Counted from the stretch's first letter, positions 32,271-42,072 are shown. The stretch: DNA of 64,000 nt from Holzapfeliella saturejae (GCF_037546065.1 NZ_JAWMWG010000001.1:558001-622000); one strand, 5' to 3'. The notes: generated by a model from the letters alone, not told the origin. Program-made: numbers and translations.

Positions 32271-34169
32271 ATGACACAAATTCGAGAACTTTCTCAAAAA
32301 TTAAGTGATCAAATTGCTGCAGGTGAAGTAATTGAACGCCCAAGTTCAGTGGTTAAAGAGTTGGTTGAAAACGCAATTGATGCTCAAGCAACTGAAGTTG
32401 ATATTACATTTTTAGAAGGCGGATTAAAGCAAATTATCGTATCTGATAATGGGACAGGTATAGCTGAAGATGATTTGCCACTGGCTTTTAAACGTCACGC
32501 AACTAGTAAAATCACAACGACAGATGATTTGTTTAATATTTTAACCTTAGGATTTCGTGGCGAGGCTTTATCTAGTATTGCGGCGGTTTCACGAGTAGAA
32601 ATTCTAACTAATACTGGTGAGCCTCAAGGGATTAAAGCTGAAATTATTGATGGTAAATTAACTTCTCAAGAACCTATTGCAGCTAAAAAGGGAACGCAGG
32701 TTAAGGTTAATGACTTGTTTTATAATACGCCAGCCAGATTAAAGTACTTAAAATCACAAAAAACAGAAATTGCTAAAATGATTGATGTTGTGAATCAACT
32801 TTCTTTGAGTTATCCTGATTTATCTTTTCGACTATTTAACGGTTCAAAACGTGTTAGTCAAACTGCAGGTGATGGCGACTTAAAGAAAAATATTGCAAAT
32901 ATTTACGGTCGTCAAATTGCACAAAAGATGGTCCCGTTTGCTTCTGAAAATGTAGATTTTGAAATCTCTGGTTTTTTATCTTTACCGGAAATGACACGTT
33001 CTAATCGTAACTATATGTCTATTTTATTAAACGGACGATTCATCAAAAATTATCAGCTATCTCGCAGTATGATTAATGGCTATGGCAGTAAACTAATGGT
33101 GGGACGATTTCCAGTTGTCGTTTTGAATATTAAAATGGATGCTAATTTAGTCGATGTCAATGTGCATCCAACTAAGCAGGAAGTCCGCTTATCTAAAGAA
33201 GCACAATTAAAAGAGTTAATTGAACAAACTTTTAAAGCAACATTAGCTAAAAATAATTTGGTACAAGATGGGCTAGATAACTTAGTTAAACCAGCTCAAA
33301 CACAACCTAAGTATCAACAAACGGGCTTGAGTTTATCTAAACACCAACCTCGCCAATTTAACTATCCCAATGGACAAAAGTATTATCAAGTTGAAGAAGA
33401 GTCACAAACATTTGAAGTTAATAAGCAAACACATCCGGTGAATGTTTCAGATACTTGGTATGAGAATGTCCAAACTCAAATTACGCTCTCGCCGTTTGAT
33501 GATGATAAAAGTAATTCTACTAAAACTCAAAGTTCAGAAAAATCGCAAACTTCACAATTTCCTGATTTAGAGTTTGTAGGTCAAGTGCATCTGACTTATC
33601 TTATTGCTCAAAGCGATGACGGAATGTATCTAGTTGACCAGCATGCAGCTCAAGAACGATTGAACTATGAAAATTATCGAGAAACTATAGCCGAAGTTTC
33701 AACTGATCAGCAAACCTTTTTAACACCTATGACAATCGAGTTATCAAATTCTGACTATTTGAAAGTTCAAAATTATTTAGAGCAGTTACAGGAATTGGGA
33801 ATAGAATTACGTCCGTTTGGAGGCAATACGTTTATTATTAATTCACATCCAACATGGATGGTTGATAATCAGGAGAGTTTAATCCGTGAAATGATTGAGG
33901 CAATTTTGGATAATCCAAAACTGACACTAAAACAATTTAGAGAACAAACTGCGATTATGATGAGTTGTAAGAATGCGATTAAGGCCAATCATTATTTAAA
34001 ACCAGAAGAAGCACAGGCTCTATTAGACCAATTGTCACAGGCTAAAAATCCTTATAATTGTCCTCATGGTAGACCGGTTTTAATTCACTTTAGTCAAAGT
34101 GATATGGAAAAAATGTTTCGCAGAATCCAACAAAGTCATCAACGAGATGATGGCGAATTAGGAGAATAA
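32271..34169 (+). CDS. mutL: DNA mismatch repair endonuclease MutL
   Basis: Links mismatch recognition to strand nicking. A 632-residue protein with the GHKL ATPase domain (about 1-330): AAGEVIERPSSVVKELVENA, DNGTGI, GFRGEALSSI. A low-complexity Gln/Ser/Thr-rich linker covers about 340-425. The C-terminal endonuclease domain has DQHAAQERLNYE (about 457-468), SCKNAIKAN (about 565) and CPHGRPV (about 597). These match the metal-binding nuclease motifs of MutL in bacteria lacking MutH, so nicking activity is expected. It starts 19 bases after mutS. Confidence 0.97.
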   Translation: MTQIRELSQKLSDQIAAGEVIERPSSVVKELVENAIDAQATEVDITFLEGGLKQIIVSDNGTGIAEDDLPLAFKRHATSKITTTDDLFNILTLGFRGEALSSIAAVSRVEILTNTGEPQGIKAEIIDGKLTSQEPIAAKKGTQVKVNDLFYNTPARLKYLKSQKTEIAKMIDVVNQLSLSYPDLSFRLFNGSKRVSQTAGDGDLKKNIANIYGRQIAQKMVPFASENVDFEISGFLSLPEMTRSNRNYMSILLNGRFIKNYQLSRSMINGYGSKLMVGRFPVVVLNIKMDANLVDVNVHPTKQEVRLSKEAQLKELIEQTFKATLAKNNLVQDGLDNLVKPAQTQPKYQQTGLSLSKHQPRQFNYPNGQKYYQVEEESQTFEVNKQTHPVNVSDTWYENVQTQITLSPFDDDKSNSTKTQSSEKSQTSQFPDLEFVGQVHLTYLIAQSDDGMYLVDQHAAQERLNYENYRETIAEVSTDQQTFLTPMTIELSNSDYLKVQNYLEQLQELGIELRPFGGNTFIINSHPTWMVDNQESLIREMIEAILDNPKLTLKQFREQTAIMMSCKNAIKANHYLKPEEAQALLDQLSQAKNPYNCPHGRPVLIHFSQSDMEKMFRRIQQSHQRDDGELGE

Positions 34170-34172
34170 TTA

Positions 34173-34775
34173 ATGTATGAATATTTAAAAGGGACGATTG
34201 TCTCAATTAAACCCGACTATATTGTGCTTGAAAATAATGGGATTGGCTATTTGATTTTAACGCCTTATCCGTATCAGTATAAGCAAGAAGAAGCTGTTCA
34301 AATTTTTATCGAACAAATCGTACGTGAAAGTGAACTGACTTTATATGGATTTAAAAACTTAGAAGATAAACAACTTTTCAATTTGTTGAATCGTGTTAGT
34401 GGAATTGGTCCTCGTAGTGCTTTAGCAATTATGGCGAGTGAAGATGTTAGTGGCTTAGCTGCAGCAGTTGATGCGGGCGATATTAAATATTTGATGAAAT
34501 TCCCAGGTATTGGTAAGAAAACAGCTTCTCAAATTGTACTTGATTTACAAGGTAAAATGGCCATTTACCAAGATGATTCACTGGAAACTGCCGACCAAAT
34601 GAAGTCACAACCAGCTTCTGGTTCAAAAGAATTTGATGAGAGTTTACAAGCTTTACAAGCTTTGGGCTATACTCAGCGTGAAATTGATAAAATCAGTCCA
34701 AAACTGAAACAAACTCAGCTTAATAAGGTTGATGAATATGTTAAAGAAGGGCTTAGATTATTACTTAAAAAATAG
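34173..34775 (+). CDS. ruvA: Holliday junction DNA helicase subunit RuvA
   Basis: A 200-residue junction-binding protein that assembles with RuvB for branch migration. The N-terminal OB fold (MYEYLKGTIVSIKPDYIVLENNGIGYLI) is followed by two helix-hairpin-helix motifs (RVSGIGPRSALAIM and FPGIGKKTASQIVLDL). The C-terminal domain III (about 155-200, ESLQALQALGYTQREIDK) contacts RuvB. It lies 3 bases after mutL. The mutSL-ruvAB-queA-tgt run is one long repair and tRNA-modification operon. Confidence 0.97.
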   Translation: MYEYLKGTIVSIKPDYIVLENNGIGYLILTPYPYQYKQEEAVQIFIEQIVRESELTLYGFKNLEDKQLFNLLNRVSGIGPRSALAIMASEDVSGLAAAVDAGDIKYLMKFPGIGKKTASQIVLDLQGKMAIYQDDSLETADQMKSQPASGSKEFDESLQALQALGYTQREIDKISPKLKQTQLNKVDEYVKEGLRLLLKK

Positions 34776-34789
34776 AAAGGAGCTAATCG

Positions 34790-35791
34790 GTGAGTGAACG
34801 ATTAACTAATCAAGCAGCAAACCCAGACGACAAAATGCTTGAGTTATCTTTGCGTCCGCAGTATTTAAACCAATACATCGGTCAGCATAAAGTTAAAGAC
34901 GAATTATCAATTTATATTCAAGCAGCTAAAAAACGTCAAGAATCACTGGATCACGTATTACTTTACGGTCCACCAGGACTCGGTAAAACGACTTTAGCAT
35001 TTGTTATTGCTAATGAGTTAGAAGTTAAGCTACGCAGTACAACAGGCCCTGCAATTGAAAAAGCCGGCGACTTAGTAGCATTACTAACTGAACTGAATCC
35101 AGGAGATGTGCTATTTATCGACGAGATTCATCGTCTGCCTAAAACGGTTGAAGAAGTCTTGTATTCGGCGATGGAAGATTTTTATATTGATATTATTATT
35201 GGTCAAGGAGAAGGGACACATTCAGTCCATATTCCATTACCACCATTTACGCTAATTGGTGCCACAACTCGAGCAGGACAATTGTCGGCACCACTAAGAG
35301 ACCGGTTTGGAATCATTGAGCATATGAACTATTATGAAGAAGAGGACCTGCAACATATTATTGAGCGTTCTTCTTTAGTTTTTGATTCAAAAATTAAAGA
35401 AGAAGCTGCCCATGAGTTGTCTAAACGATCAAGAGGGACACCACGTATCAGTAACCGTTTATTAAAACGTGTGCGTGATTTTGCTGAAGTTAAAGAAGAA
35501 GAAGAAATTAGTCTAGAAACAACTCAGCAAGCATTAGCACAGCTGGAAGTAGATGATGCAGGACTTGATCAAGTTGACCGTAAATTGTTAATGATGATGA
35601 TTGAAACCTATCAAGGAGGTCCAGTTGGCATCAAAACATTAGCGGCTAACATCGGTGAAGATCAAGAGACGGTTGAGACAATTTATGAACCGTATTTATT
35701 ACAAAAAGAATTTATAAAGAGAACTCCTAGAGGAAGAGCTGTAACTCCTAAAGCTTACGCTCATCTAGGTATTAAAATGATGGAGAACTAG
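34790..35791 (+). CDS. ruvB: Holliday junction ATP-dependent helicase RuvB
   Basis: A 333-residue AAA+ motor of branch migration. Walker A is GPPGLGKTT (about 61-69), Walker B LFIDEIHRL, sensor 1 GATTRAGQLSAPLRDRFG, and the C-terminal winged helix (about 255-333) includes GGPVGIKTLAANIGED. The start is GTG 34790 just after GAAAGGAG at a spacing of 8 bases. It is coupled with ruvA (14 bases) and queA (1 base). No RuvC is expected in Firmicutes; RecU resolves junctions instead and is not in this window. Confidence 0.97.
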   Translation: MSERLTNQAANPDDKMLELSLRPQYLNQYIGQHKVKDELSIYIQAAKKRQESLDHVLLYGPPGLGKTTLAFVIANELEVKLRSTTGPAIEKAGDLVALLTELNPGDVLFIDEIHRLPKTVEEVLYSAMEDFYIDIIIGQGEGTHSVHIPLPPFTLIGATTRAGQLSAPLRDRFGIIEHMNYYEEEDLQHIIERSSLVFDSKIKEEAAHELSKRSRGTPRISNRLLKRVRDFAEVKEEEEISLETTQQALAQLEVDDAGLDQVDRKLLMMMIETYQGGPVGIKTLAANIGEDQETVETIYEPYLLQKEFIKRTPRGRAVTPKAYAHLGIKMMEN

Positions 35792-35792
35792 T

Positions 35793-36824
35793 ATGCAATC
35801 AATAGATGAATTTGATTATGAGCTACCTGAAGAATTAATTGCCCAAACGCCACTTGAACAGCGTGATCATTCACGTTTATTAACGCTAAATCATCAAACC
35901 GGTGAATTAGATGATCGTCATTTTTATGATTTAATAGATGAACTACAATCAGGTGATGTTTTAGTCATGAATAATTCCCGTGTCTTACCTGCTCGATTAT
36001 ACGGTCAAAAAGCACACACACATGGTCATGTGGAATTGTTGCTTTTGACGCAAGAGCAAGGTGATCGTTGGGAAGTTTTAGTTAAACCTGCTCGCAAATT
36101 ACACGTTGATGATGAAATCGCTTTTGGTGAAGGTCAACTAAGAGCAAAAGTAATCGAACGACGTGAAGAAGGAAAATTTCAAATTGAGTTTTCATATGAG
36201 GGTATTTTTTTAGAAATCTTAGAACAACTTGGTCAAATGCCATTACCACCTTATATCAAAGCCCATTTGGATGATAATGACCGTTATCAAACGGTTTATG
36301 CAAAAGAAAATGGGTCATCAGCAGCACCGACCGCAGGACTTCACTTTACTCCTGAATTACTGACAAAAATCCAACAAAAAGGCATTCAGTTAGCCTATGT
36401 GACACTCCATGTTGGACTAGGAACTTTTCGTCCGGTCGTCTTTAGTGATATTAGTGAACACAAAATGCATAGTGAGTTCTATCAATTAGATGAAGCTAAT
36501 GCTAAACTAATTAGTCAAGCTAAAGCAGAAGGCAGGCGAGTGGTTGCAGTTGGTACAACAACGATTCGAACGCTTGAAACGATTGCGAGTCGGTTTGATG
36601 GTCAAGTTAAAGCAGATAGTGGTTGGACTGACATTTTTATCAAACCAGGATTTGAGTTTAAAGTAATCGATGCTTTTGTCACAAACTTTCATTTACCTAA
36701 ATCCACATTAGTGATGCTAGTGGCTAGTTTTACCGGAAAAGACAATATTTTAAAGGCTTATCAACATGCTGTAGAAATGCGTTATCGTTTTTTCAGTTTT
36801 GGGGATGCCATGTTTATTTATTAA
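35793..36824 (+). CDS. queA: S-adenosylmethionine:tRNA ribosyltransferase-isomerase QueA
   Basis: Makes epoxyqueuosine in the queuosine pathway by moving the ribosyl unit of SAM onto preQ1-modified tRNA. A 343-residue protein beginning DEFDYELPEELIAQTPLEQRDHSRLL. Conserved segments are VMNNSRVLPARLYG, PTAGLHFTPELL, LHVGLGTFRPV and FITNFHLPKSTLVMLVASF-like TNFHLPKSTLVMLVASF. It abuts ruvB and precedes tgt, the previous enzyme of the same pathway. Other queuosine genes are not in the window. Confidence 0.97.
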   Translation: MQSIDEFDYELPEELIAQTPLEQRDHSRLLTLNHQTGELDDRHFYDLIDELQSGDVLVMNNSRVLPARLYGQKAHTHGHVELLLLTQEQGDRWEVLVKPARKLHVDDEIAFGEGQLRAKVIERREEGKFQIEFSYEGIFLEILEQLGQMPLPPYIKAHLDDNDRYQTVYAKENGSSAAPTAGLHFTPELLTKIQQKGIQLAYVTLHVGLGTFRPVVFSDISEHKMHSEFYQLDEANAKLISQAKAEGRRVVAVGTTTIRTLETIASRFDGQVKADSGWTDIFIKPGFEFKVIDAFVTNFHLPKSTLVMLVASFTGKDNILKAYQHAVEMRYRFFSFGDAMFIY

Positions 36825-36852
36825 TTAAAGATAGAATAGGAATCAGACAATA

Positions 36853-37989
36853 ATGGCAGCAATTGAATATAAATTATTACATGTTGATAAACAAACAGGT
36901 GCACGTTTAGGTGAAGTTAAAACACTACATGGTACCTTTCAAACCCCTATTTTTATGCCAGTAGGGACCCAAGCAACCGTTAAAACCATGTCTCCTGAAG
37001 ATTTGGAAAAAGTGGGTGCCCAAATTATTTTGGCTAATAATTATCACTTATGGTTAAGACCAGGACAAGAAATCGTTAAAGAAGCTGGTGGCTTGCACAA
37101 GTTTATGAACTGGAATCATCCCATTTTGACCGATTCAGGTGGATTTCAAGCCTTTTCATTGACTGATAATGTTAAGTTTAATGAAGAAGGAATTTCGTTT
37201 AAGAACCATTTATCAGGTAAGCCAATGTTCTTATCACCTGAAAAAGCTATTGAAGTCGAAAATGATTTAGGGGCTGATATTATTATGAGCTTGGATATGT
37301 TGACTGATTTTCATAGTGATTATGCTGAAATGCAAAAAGCTGTTAATCGTACAACGCGTTGGGCTGAACGTGGGCTTAAAGCTCATCAAAATCCGGATAC
37401 TCAAGCTCTGTTTGGAATTGTGCAAGGTGGTGGCTATGAAGATTTGCGTAAGCAAAGTGCACGTGACTTAGTGAGTCTTGATTTTCCAGGTTATTCAATT
37501 GGTGGTTTGAGTGTGGGTGAAACCAAAGAAGAAATGAATCAAGTACTGGATTATACGGTGCCAGAGTTACCTGAAGATAAGCCACGGTACTTAATGGGGG
37601 TTGGGACACCTGATGCTTTAATTGATGGTGTGATTCGTGGTGTTGATATGTTTGACTGTGTCTTGCCAACTCGAATTGCTCGAAATGGAACAGTCATGAC
37701 GTCAAAAGGACGATTGGTTATCAAAAATGCCGCTTATGCCCGTGATTTTGGTCCGATGGATGATAATTGTGACTGTTATGCCTGTCGTAATTATTCCAGA
37801 GCTTACATTCGTCATTTATTAAAAGCTAAAGAATCTTTTGGAATTCATCTAACTAGTTATCATAATCTTTATTTTCTGTTAGACTTAATGAAGCAGGTTC
37901 GTGAAGCTATAAAAAATGACCGTTTAGCTGATTTCAGGGCTGAATTTTTTGAGAATTATGGTTATAATAGTAAACATATGAACTTTTAG
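36853..37989 (+). CDS. tgt: Queuine/preQ1 tRNA-guanine transglycosylase
   Basis: Exchanges guanine 34 for preQ1 in GUN-anticodon tRNAs. A 378-residue TIM-barrel enzyme. Catalytic Asp motifs are LTDSGGFQAFSL (about 95-106) and FDCVLPTRIARNG (about 263-275). The zinc site is CDCYACRNYSRAYIRHLL with a downstream His (about 305-335). The start is ATG 36853 with a weak AGGAA ribosome site. The neighbouring queA acts on the product of this enzyme, and yajC follows as in most bacteria. Confidence 0.97.
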   Translation: MAAIEYKLLHVDKQTGARLGEVKTLHGTFQTPIFMPVGTQATVKTMSPEDLEKVGAQIILANNYHLWLRPGQEIVKEAGGLHKFMNWNHPILTDSGGFQAFSLTDNVKFNEEGISFKNHLSGKPMFLSPEKAIEVENDLGADIIMSLDMLTDFHSDYAEMQKAVNRTTRWAERGLKAHQNPDTQALFGIVQGGGYEDLRKQSARDLVSLDFPGYSIGGLSVGETKEEMNQVLDYTVPELPEDKPRYLMGVGTPDALIDGVIRGVDMFDCVLPTRIARNGTVMTSKGRLVIKNAAYARDFGPMDDNCDCYACRNYSRAYIRHLLKAKESFGIHLTSYHNLYFLLDLMKQVREAIKNDRLADFRAEFFENYGYNSKHMNF

Positions 37990-38016
37990 TAAGAAAAAAT
38001 TAGACGAGGTGCCTTT

Positions 38017-38352
38017 ATGGATTATAGTATTTTATTTTTAATATTGATTGCAGTTGGATTTTATTTCTTCATGATTCGTCCAGCACAAAAGCAACAAAAA
38101 GAACGTCAAGCTAAAATGTCAGCAATGAAAAAAGGTGACAAAATCATTACAATTGGTGGACTTCACGGTGTGATTGAAAGCGTTAACGAAGATGGTAAAA
38201 CAGTTACAATTGATGCAGATAACTTGTTTTTAACTTTTGAACGTAATGCCATTCGTCAAGTGACACCTGGTGACACTGTTGAACCAGAAGATGAAACTGA
38301 AGAAACAAAAGAATTAGAATCAAAAGAAGAAACAACTAAAAAAGAAGATTAG
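38017..38352 (+). CDS. yajC: Preprotein translocase accessory subunit YajC
   Basis: A 111-residue membrane protein associated with SecDF. One helix covers about residues 3-20, then the conserved FFMIRPAQKQQKERQAKMSAM and KKGDKIITIGGLHGVI. The last 25 residues are almost entirely Glu, Lys and Thr, an acidic tail longer than usual. GAGGTG precedes the ATG. It lies 27 bases after tgt and ends the mutS-yajC run, with a terminator after it. secDF is not adjacent. Confidence 0.95.
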   Translation: MDYSILFLILIAVGFYFFMIRPAQKQQKERQAKMSAMKKGDKIITIGGLHGVIESVNEDGKTVTIDADNLFLTFERNAIRQVTPGDTVEPEDETEETKELESKEETTKKED

Positions 38353-38361
38353 TCGTTTGAG

Positions 38362-38389
38362 AAACACCGAAGGGTGTTTTTTCTTTTTA
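38362..38389 (+). terminator. Rho-independent terminator after yajC
   Basis: AAACACC, loop GAAG, GGTGTTT, followed by a T-rich tail. Confidence 0.85.
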
Positions 38390-38395
38390 AAACCG

Positions 38396-38409
38396 TGACA
38401 CTAATGTCA
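38396..38409 (+). promoter_or_regulatory. Inverted repeat upstream of zwf, possible operator
   Basis: TGACA-CTAA-TGTCA lies 46 bases before the zwf ATG. A short perfect dyad in the promoter region could be a repressor site or part of the -35 area. Only the symmetry supports it. Confidence 0.3.
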
Positions 38410-38455
38410 GAATAAGATATTGATTAAAGAAAACTTCGATGAGGGAGTGAAAATT

Positions 38456-39904
38456 ATGAAAAAGAATTTACCCGTTTTGTTTGTGATTTTTGGTGGCTCA
38501 GGAGATTTAGCTCATCGCAAACTTTATCCGGCCTTATTTAATTTATTCCGGAAAGGTGCACTTCAAGAAAATTTTGCAGTTGTTGGTACAGCTAGACGTC
38601 CTTGGAGTGATGATTACTTTCAAGAAACGGTTCAACAAGCGATTGTTGAAAATGTTAACGCCGTTGATCGTGACTTAGTTGATCAATTTAGTCGACACTT
38701 TTTCTATCAATCACATGATGTAACAGATGAAAATCATTACATCGAACTCAACAATAAAATTGAACAATTAGAATCTCAATTTAAAACACAAGGTAACCGT
38801 ACATTTTACTTAGCAATGTCACCTCAGTTTTTTGGAACAATCTCACAACACTTAAAAGCACAAAACTTAGTGACAGATACAGGCTACAATCGCTTAGTCG
38901 TTGAAAAGCCATTTGGTCATGACCTTGAAAGTGCAAAAGTGTTGAACCAACAAATTGGCGACTCATTTGCTGAAAAAGATGTTTATCGTATCGACCACTA
39001 TCTTGGCAAACAAATGATTCAAAATATCATGTACTTAAGATTAACGAATCCTCTATTTGACTCGATTTGGGATAGTGAACACATCCAAAACGTTCAAGTT
39101 ACACTAGCTGAAAGCCTAGGAGTTGAAAACCGTGGTGGCTATTATGAAACTGCCGGAGCTTTAAGAGATATGGTTCAAAACCATATCTTCCAAATTGCTT
39201 CACAAGTTGCAATGAAAAAGCCAGTATCCCTAACCTCAACTGATATTCACCAAGCTAAACAAGAAGTCTTAAATAGTATTCAGATGTATGATGCAGATGA
39301 TGTTAATCGCTTCTTTGTACGAGGTCAGTATGCTGGAAATGATAGTGAAAACAGCTATCGAGAAGAAGAACAAGTGTCACCAGAATCAACGGTAGAAACT
39401 TTTGTGGCAGGTAAGCTTTTATTTAAAGCAGGTCCGTTACAAAATGTGCCATTTTATATCCGTACAGGTAAAAAATTGGCACAAAAAACGACTCGTGTTG
39501 ATTTAGTTTTAAAATCATCACATGATTTATTTGAACAAAATCAAGATAATGTTATTTCAATTGAAATTGATCCAGAAAATAAATTAACGGTGACATTAAA
39601 TGGGAAACAACTATCGCAAACAGACTTATCTAGTCTACAAATGAAGTTTGCTTATACCAAAGATGAAGTCGCTCAAATACCAGATGCTTATGAAAAACTA
39701 TTCTACGATTTCTTGATTGGAGATAGAACCAACTTTGTACACTGGCATGAAGTTAAGACAACTTGGGACTTTATCGACCGTATCGAAAAAACTTGGCAAG
39801 AAGATGCTCAACCACCTTTTGCTTATCAAAATGGTTCAATGGGACCAAACGAGGTTTCACGAATTTTTGAAGGGACAACAGATAGTTGGGTATTTAAAGG
39901 TTAA
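38456..39904 (+). CDS. zwf: Glucose-6-phosphate 1-dehydrogenase
   Basis: First step of the oxidative pentose phosphate pathway, making NADPH and 6-phosphogluconolactone. A 482-residue enzyme with the dinucleotide-binding GGSGDLAHRKLYPALF (about 12-27), the active-site motif VYRIDHYLGKQMIQN (about 176-190) and FYIRTGKKLAQKTT near 337. ATG 38456 follows GGGAG; the in-frame upstream start at 38420 has no ribosome site. It is a single-gene unit with its own terminator. The pgl gene for the next step is at 48991 on the other strand. Confidence 0.96.
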   Translation: MKKNLPVLFVIFGGSGDLAHRKLYPALFNLFRKGALQENFAVVGTARRPWSDDYFQETVQQAIVENVNAVDRDLVDQFSRHFFYQSHDVTDENHYIELNNKIEQLESQFKTQGNRTFYLAMSPQFFGTISQHLKAQNLVTDTGYNRLVVEKPFGHDLESAKVLNQQIGDSFAEKDVYRIDHYLGKQMIQNIMYLRLTNPLFDSIWDSEHIQNVQVTLAESLGVENRGGYYETAGALRDMVQNHIFQIASQVAMKKPVSLTSTDIHQAKQEVLNSIQMYDADDVNRFFVRGQYAGNDSENSYREEEQVSPESTVETFVAGKLLFKAGPLQNVPFYIRTGKKLAQKTTRVDLVLKSSHDLFEQNQDNVISIEIDPENKLTVTLNGKQLSQTDLSSLQMKFAYTKDEVAQIPDAYEKLFYDFLIGDRTNFVHWHEVKTTWDFIDRIEKTWQEDAQPPFAYQNGSMGPNEVSRIFEGTTDSWVFKG

Positions 39905-39931
39905 AACTGGCTTTTTAAAGTCAGTTTTTTT
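39903..39931 (+). terminator. Rho-independent terminator after zwf
   Basis: AAACTGGCTT pairs with AAGTCAGTTT (one G-U), loop TTTA, T run; it begins at the stop codon. Confidence 0.87.
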
Positions 39932-39953
39932 GTCTGATATGAGGGATTAAATC

Positions 39954-41081
39954 ATGACAGTACAAGATTGGTTGCCTAAAAACAAAACCGACCGCAAGAT
40001 TATTCACTTAGACATGGATGCATTTTATGCTTCTGTTGAAGAACTAAAAAATCCACAACTCAAACAAAAAGCACTAGTTGTGGCACATGATCCAAGAAAA
40101 AATAATGGGCATGGTGTGATTACCACCAGTAATTATCGTGCTAGAAAATATGGCGTTTTTTCTGCAATGCCAGCGACCAAAGCCATTGAAAATATTCCTA
40201 AAAATGAGTTAGTTTTTGTAAAACCCGATTTCAAAACTTATCGCAAAGTTTCAAAACAAATTCATTGCATTTTTCAAGAGGTAACGGATTTAGTTGAAAC
40301 GGTTGCATTTGATGAGGCATACCTGGATGTGACGCAAAACAAACTAGGAACGGATAAGACAACGATTGATTTAGCTAGTTATTTACAACAACGTATTCTA
40401 AAAGAAACAGGGCTGACTTGTTCAGTAGGGATTTCTTACAATAAATTTCTTGCTAAACTAGGGTCAGAGTATGCCAAACCTTTTGGCCGAACGATTATTC
40501 TGCCAGAGATGGCAACTGAATTTTTGAAAGATTATCCTATCAATCAGTTCCCAGGTGTCGGTAAGAAGACGTTAATGCGACTGCATGAACATGATATTTA
40601 TACACACGAAGACTTAATTACAGTCAATATTCATGATTTTTTGCGTGATTTTAAGCGTGCTGGGTACGATTTATTACAGCGGGCTTTTGGAATCGATTTA
40701 AGACCTGTTAAAGCTAATCGTTTGCGAAAATCTTATGGCAAAGAATCAACCTTTTTAGAACCGATTCATACTAAAACCAAAGCTAAAAGAATGTTAAAAT
40801 TATATTGTGATGAAATTCAAAATCAATTAACTACTGAAAATTTAAAAGCACAAACCGTGGTCTTTAAAATTCGAGATAGTCAGTTTAATACGGCAACTCG
40901 AAGACAAACACTAGCCCAAGCACAAGACCAAAGCACATACTTTTATCAAGTTGCTTGTCAGTTGCTTGATGAATTTGATACTGAATTAACAGTGGGTGTT
41001 CGCTTGTTAGGTGTTTCAGTTACGAATATTTTAGATTTTGAAATTCAGTCGATGTCATTACCTTTATTTCAAACACGATAA
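39954..41081 (+). CDS. dinB: DNA polymerase IV, Y family
   Basis: A translesion polymerase of 375 residues. Catalytic motifs are IIHLDMDAFYASVEE (about 15-30) and FDEAYLDVTQN (about 119-129). The little-finger domain starts near 245. A clamp-binding end is seen as MSLPLFQTR at the C-terminus, resembling the QxxLF-type motif. GAGGG precedes the ATG. No LexA box was seen upstream, so its SOS control is not evident here; the promoter is also unclear. nrnA follows after 32 bases. Confidence 0.95.
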   Translation: MTVQDWLPKNKTDRKIIHLDMDAFYASVEELKNPQLKQKALVVAHDPRKNNGHGVITTSNYRARKYGVFSAMPATKAIENIPKNELVFVKPDFKTYRKVSKQIHCIFQEVTDLVETVAFDEAYLDVTQNKLGTDKTTIDLASYLQQRILKETGLTCSVGISYNKFLAKLGSEYAKPFGRTIILPEMATEFLKDYPINQFPGVGKKTLMRLHEHDIYTHEDLITVNIHDFLRDFKRAGYDLLQRAFGIDLRPVKANRLRKSYGKESTFLEPIHTKTKAKRMLKLYCDEIQNQLTTENLKAQTVVFKIRDSQFNTATRRQTLAQAQDQSTYFYQVACQLLDEFDTELTVGVRLLGVSVTNILDFEIQSMSLPLFQTR

Positions 41082-41113
41082 AAGCGTCACAAAAATAGCT
41101 AAGGAGAGATTGT

Positions 41114-42070
41114 ATGCAAAAAGTAACAGAAATATTAAACTTAATTGAGCAGTACCAAACAATTATTGTTCACCGCCATGAAAATCCCGATCCAGATGCC
41201 TTGGGTTCACAAGGTGGGTTAGTTGGCGCTATTAAAGCAGGTTTTCCAACTAAAACAGTGCTAAAAGCTGGTGGGGATGTTGGTGATTTAGCGTGGTTTT
41301 CTACTATGGATAATGTCACAGAGGCAGATTATAAAAAGGCTTTGGTGATTGTCGTAGATACGGCTAACCGTCCTAGAATTAGTGGTGAACATTATCATCT
41401 TGGTGATGCCTTAATTAAGATTGACCACCATCCTAACGACGATGTTTACGGTGATATTGATGACGTTGATACAACTGCTTCTAGCTGTTCTGAAATGATT
41501 ACGGAATTTATTCTTGCATCTAATGGTAAATTAGTGTTGAATCAAGAGGTTGCCAAATTATTGTATGGCGGTATTGTCGGAGATACGGGACGCTTCTTGT
41601 TTAACAATACAACGCCTCATACTTTAAAAATGGCACAAGCTTTACTTGAAACAGGAATTGATCATAGCCAAATTTCACGGACACTGTCTGAGGTAACATT
41701 TAAGCAAGCAAAATTACAAAACTTTGCTTTAGATTTACTCAGTATCGATGAAGTGGGTATGGGATCAATTACGATTACAAAAGAATTAATGACTAAATTA
41801 GACATTACTTTCCAACAAGCCAAAGCGGCTGTTTCAACACCTGGTCGTTTGAAAGAAATTAAAGCTTGGGTGACATTTGTGGAACAAGAAGACGGTACTT
41901 TCCGTGTTCACTTGCGTTCAAAAGGCACCATCATCAATGAAATTGCTAAAAAGCATGAAGGTGGCGGACATCCACTAGCTTCTGGAGCCATCGCTAAAGA
42001 CGAAGCTGAAATGAAACAAATTGAAACTGAATTGCATCAAGCAATTAAAAACTATAGTAACGAGGACTAA
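41114..42070 (+). CDS. nrnA: DHH-family oligoribonuclease / pAp phosphatase NrnA
   Basis: Degrades very short RNA (nanoRNA) and dephosphorylates 3'-phosphoadenosine 5'-phosphate in Bacillus; relatives also cleave pApA from c-di-AMP turnover. A 318-residue DHH/DHHA1 protein with HRHENPDPDALGSQ (about 20-33), VDTANRPR (about 85-92), IDHHPND (about 108-114) and the substrate-binding GGGHPLASGA (about 286-295). There are no membrane segments, which separates it from GdpP. It is followed by the helicase gene after 2 bases, a conserved pair in enterococci and relatives. Confidence 0.9.
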   Translation: MQKVTEILNLIEQYQTIIVHRHENPDPDALGSQGGLVGAIKAGFPTKTVLKAGGDVGDLAWFSTMDNVTEADYKKALVIVVDTANRPRISGEHYHLGDALIKIDHHPNDDVYGDIDDVDTTASSCSEMITEFILASNGKLVLNQEVAKLLYGGIVGDTGRFLFNNTTPHTLKMAQALLETGIDHSQISRTLSEVTFKQAKLQNFALDLLSIDEVGMGSITITKELMTKLDITFQQAKAAVSTPGRLKEIKAWVTFVEQEDGTFRVHLRSKGTIINEIAKKHEGGGHPLASGAIAKDEAEMKQIETELHQAIKNYSNED

Positions 42071-42072
42071 TA

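Noticed and set aside
39905..39953. LexA box before dinB
   Set aside because: No GAAC-N4-GTTC-like dyad is present in the short gap after the zwf terminator.
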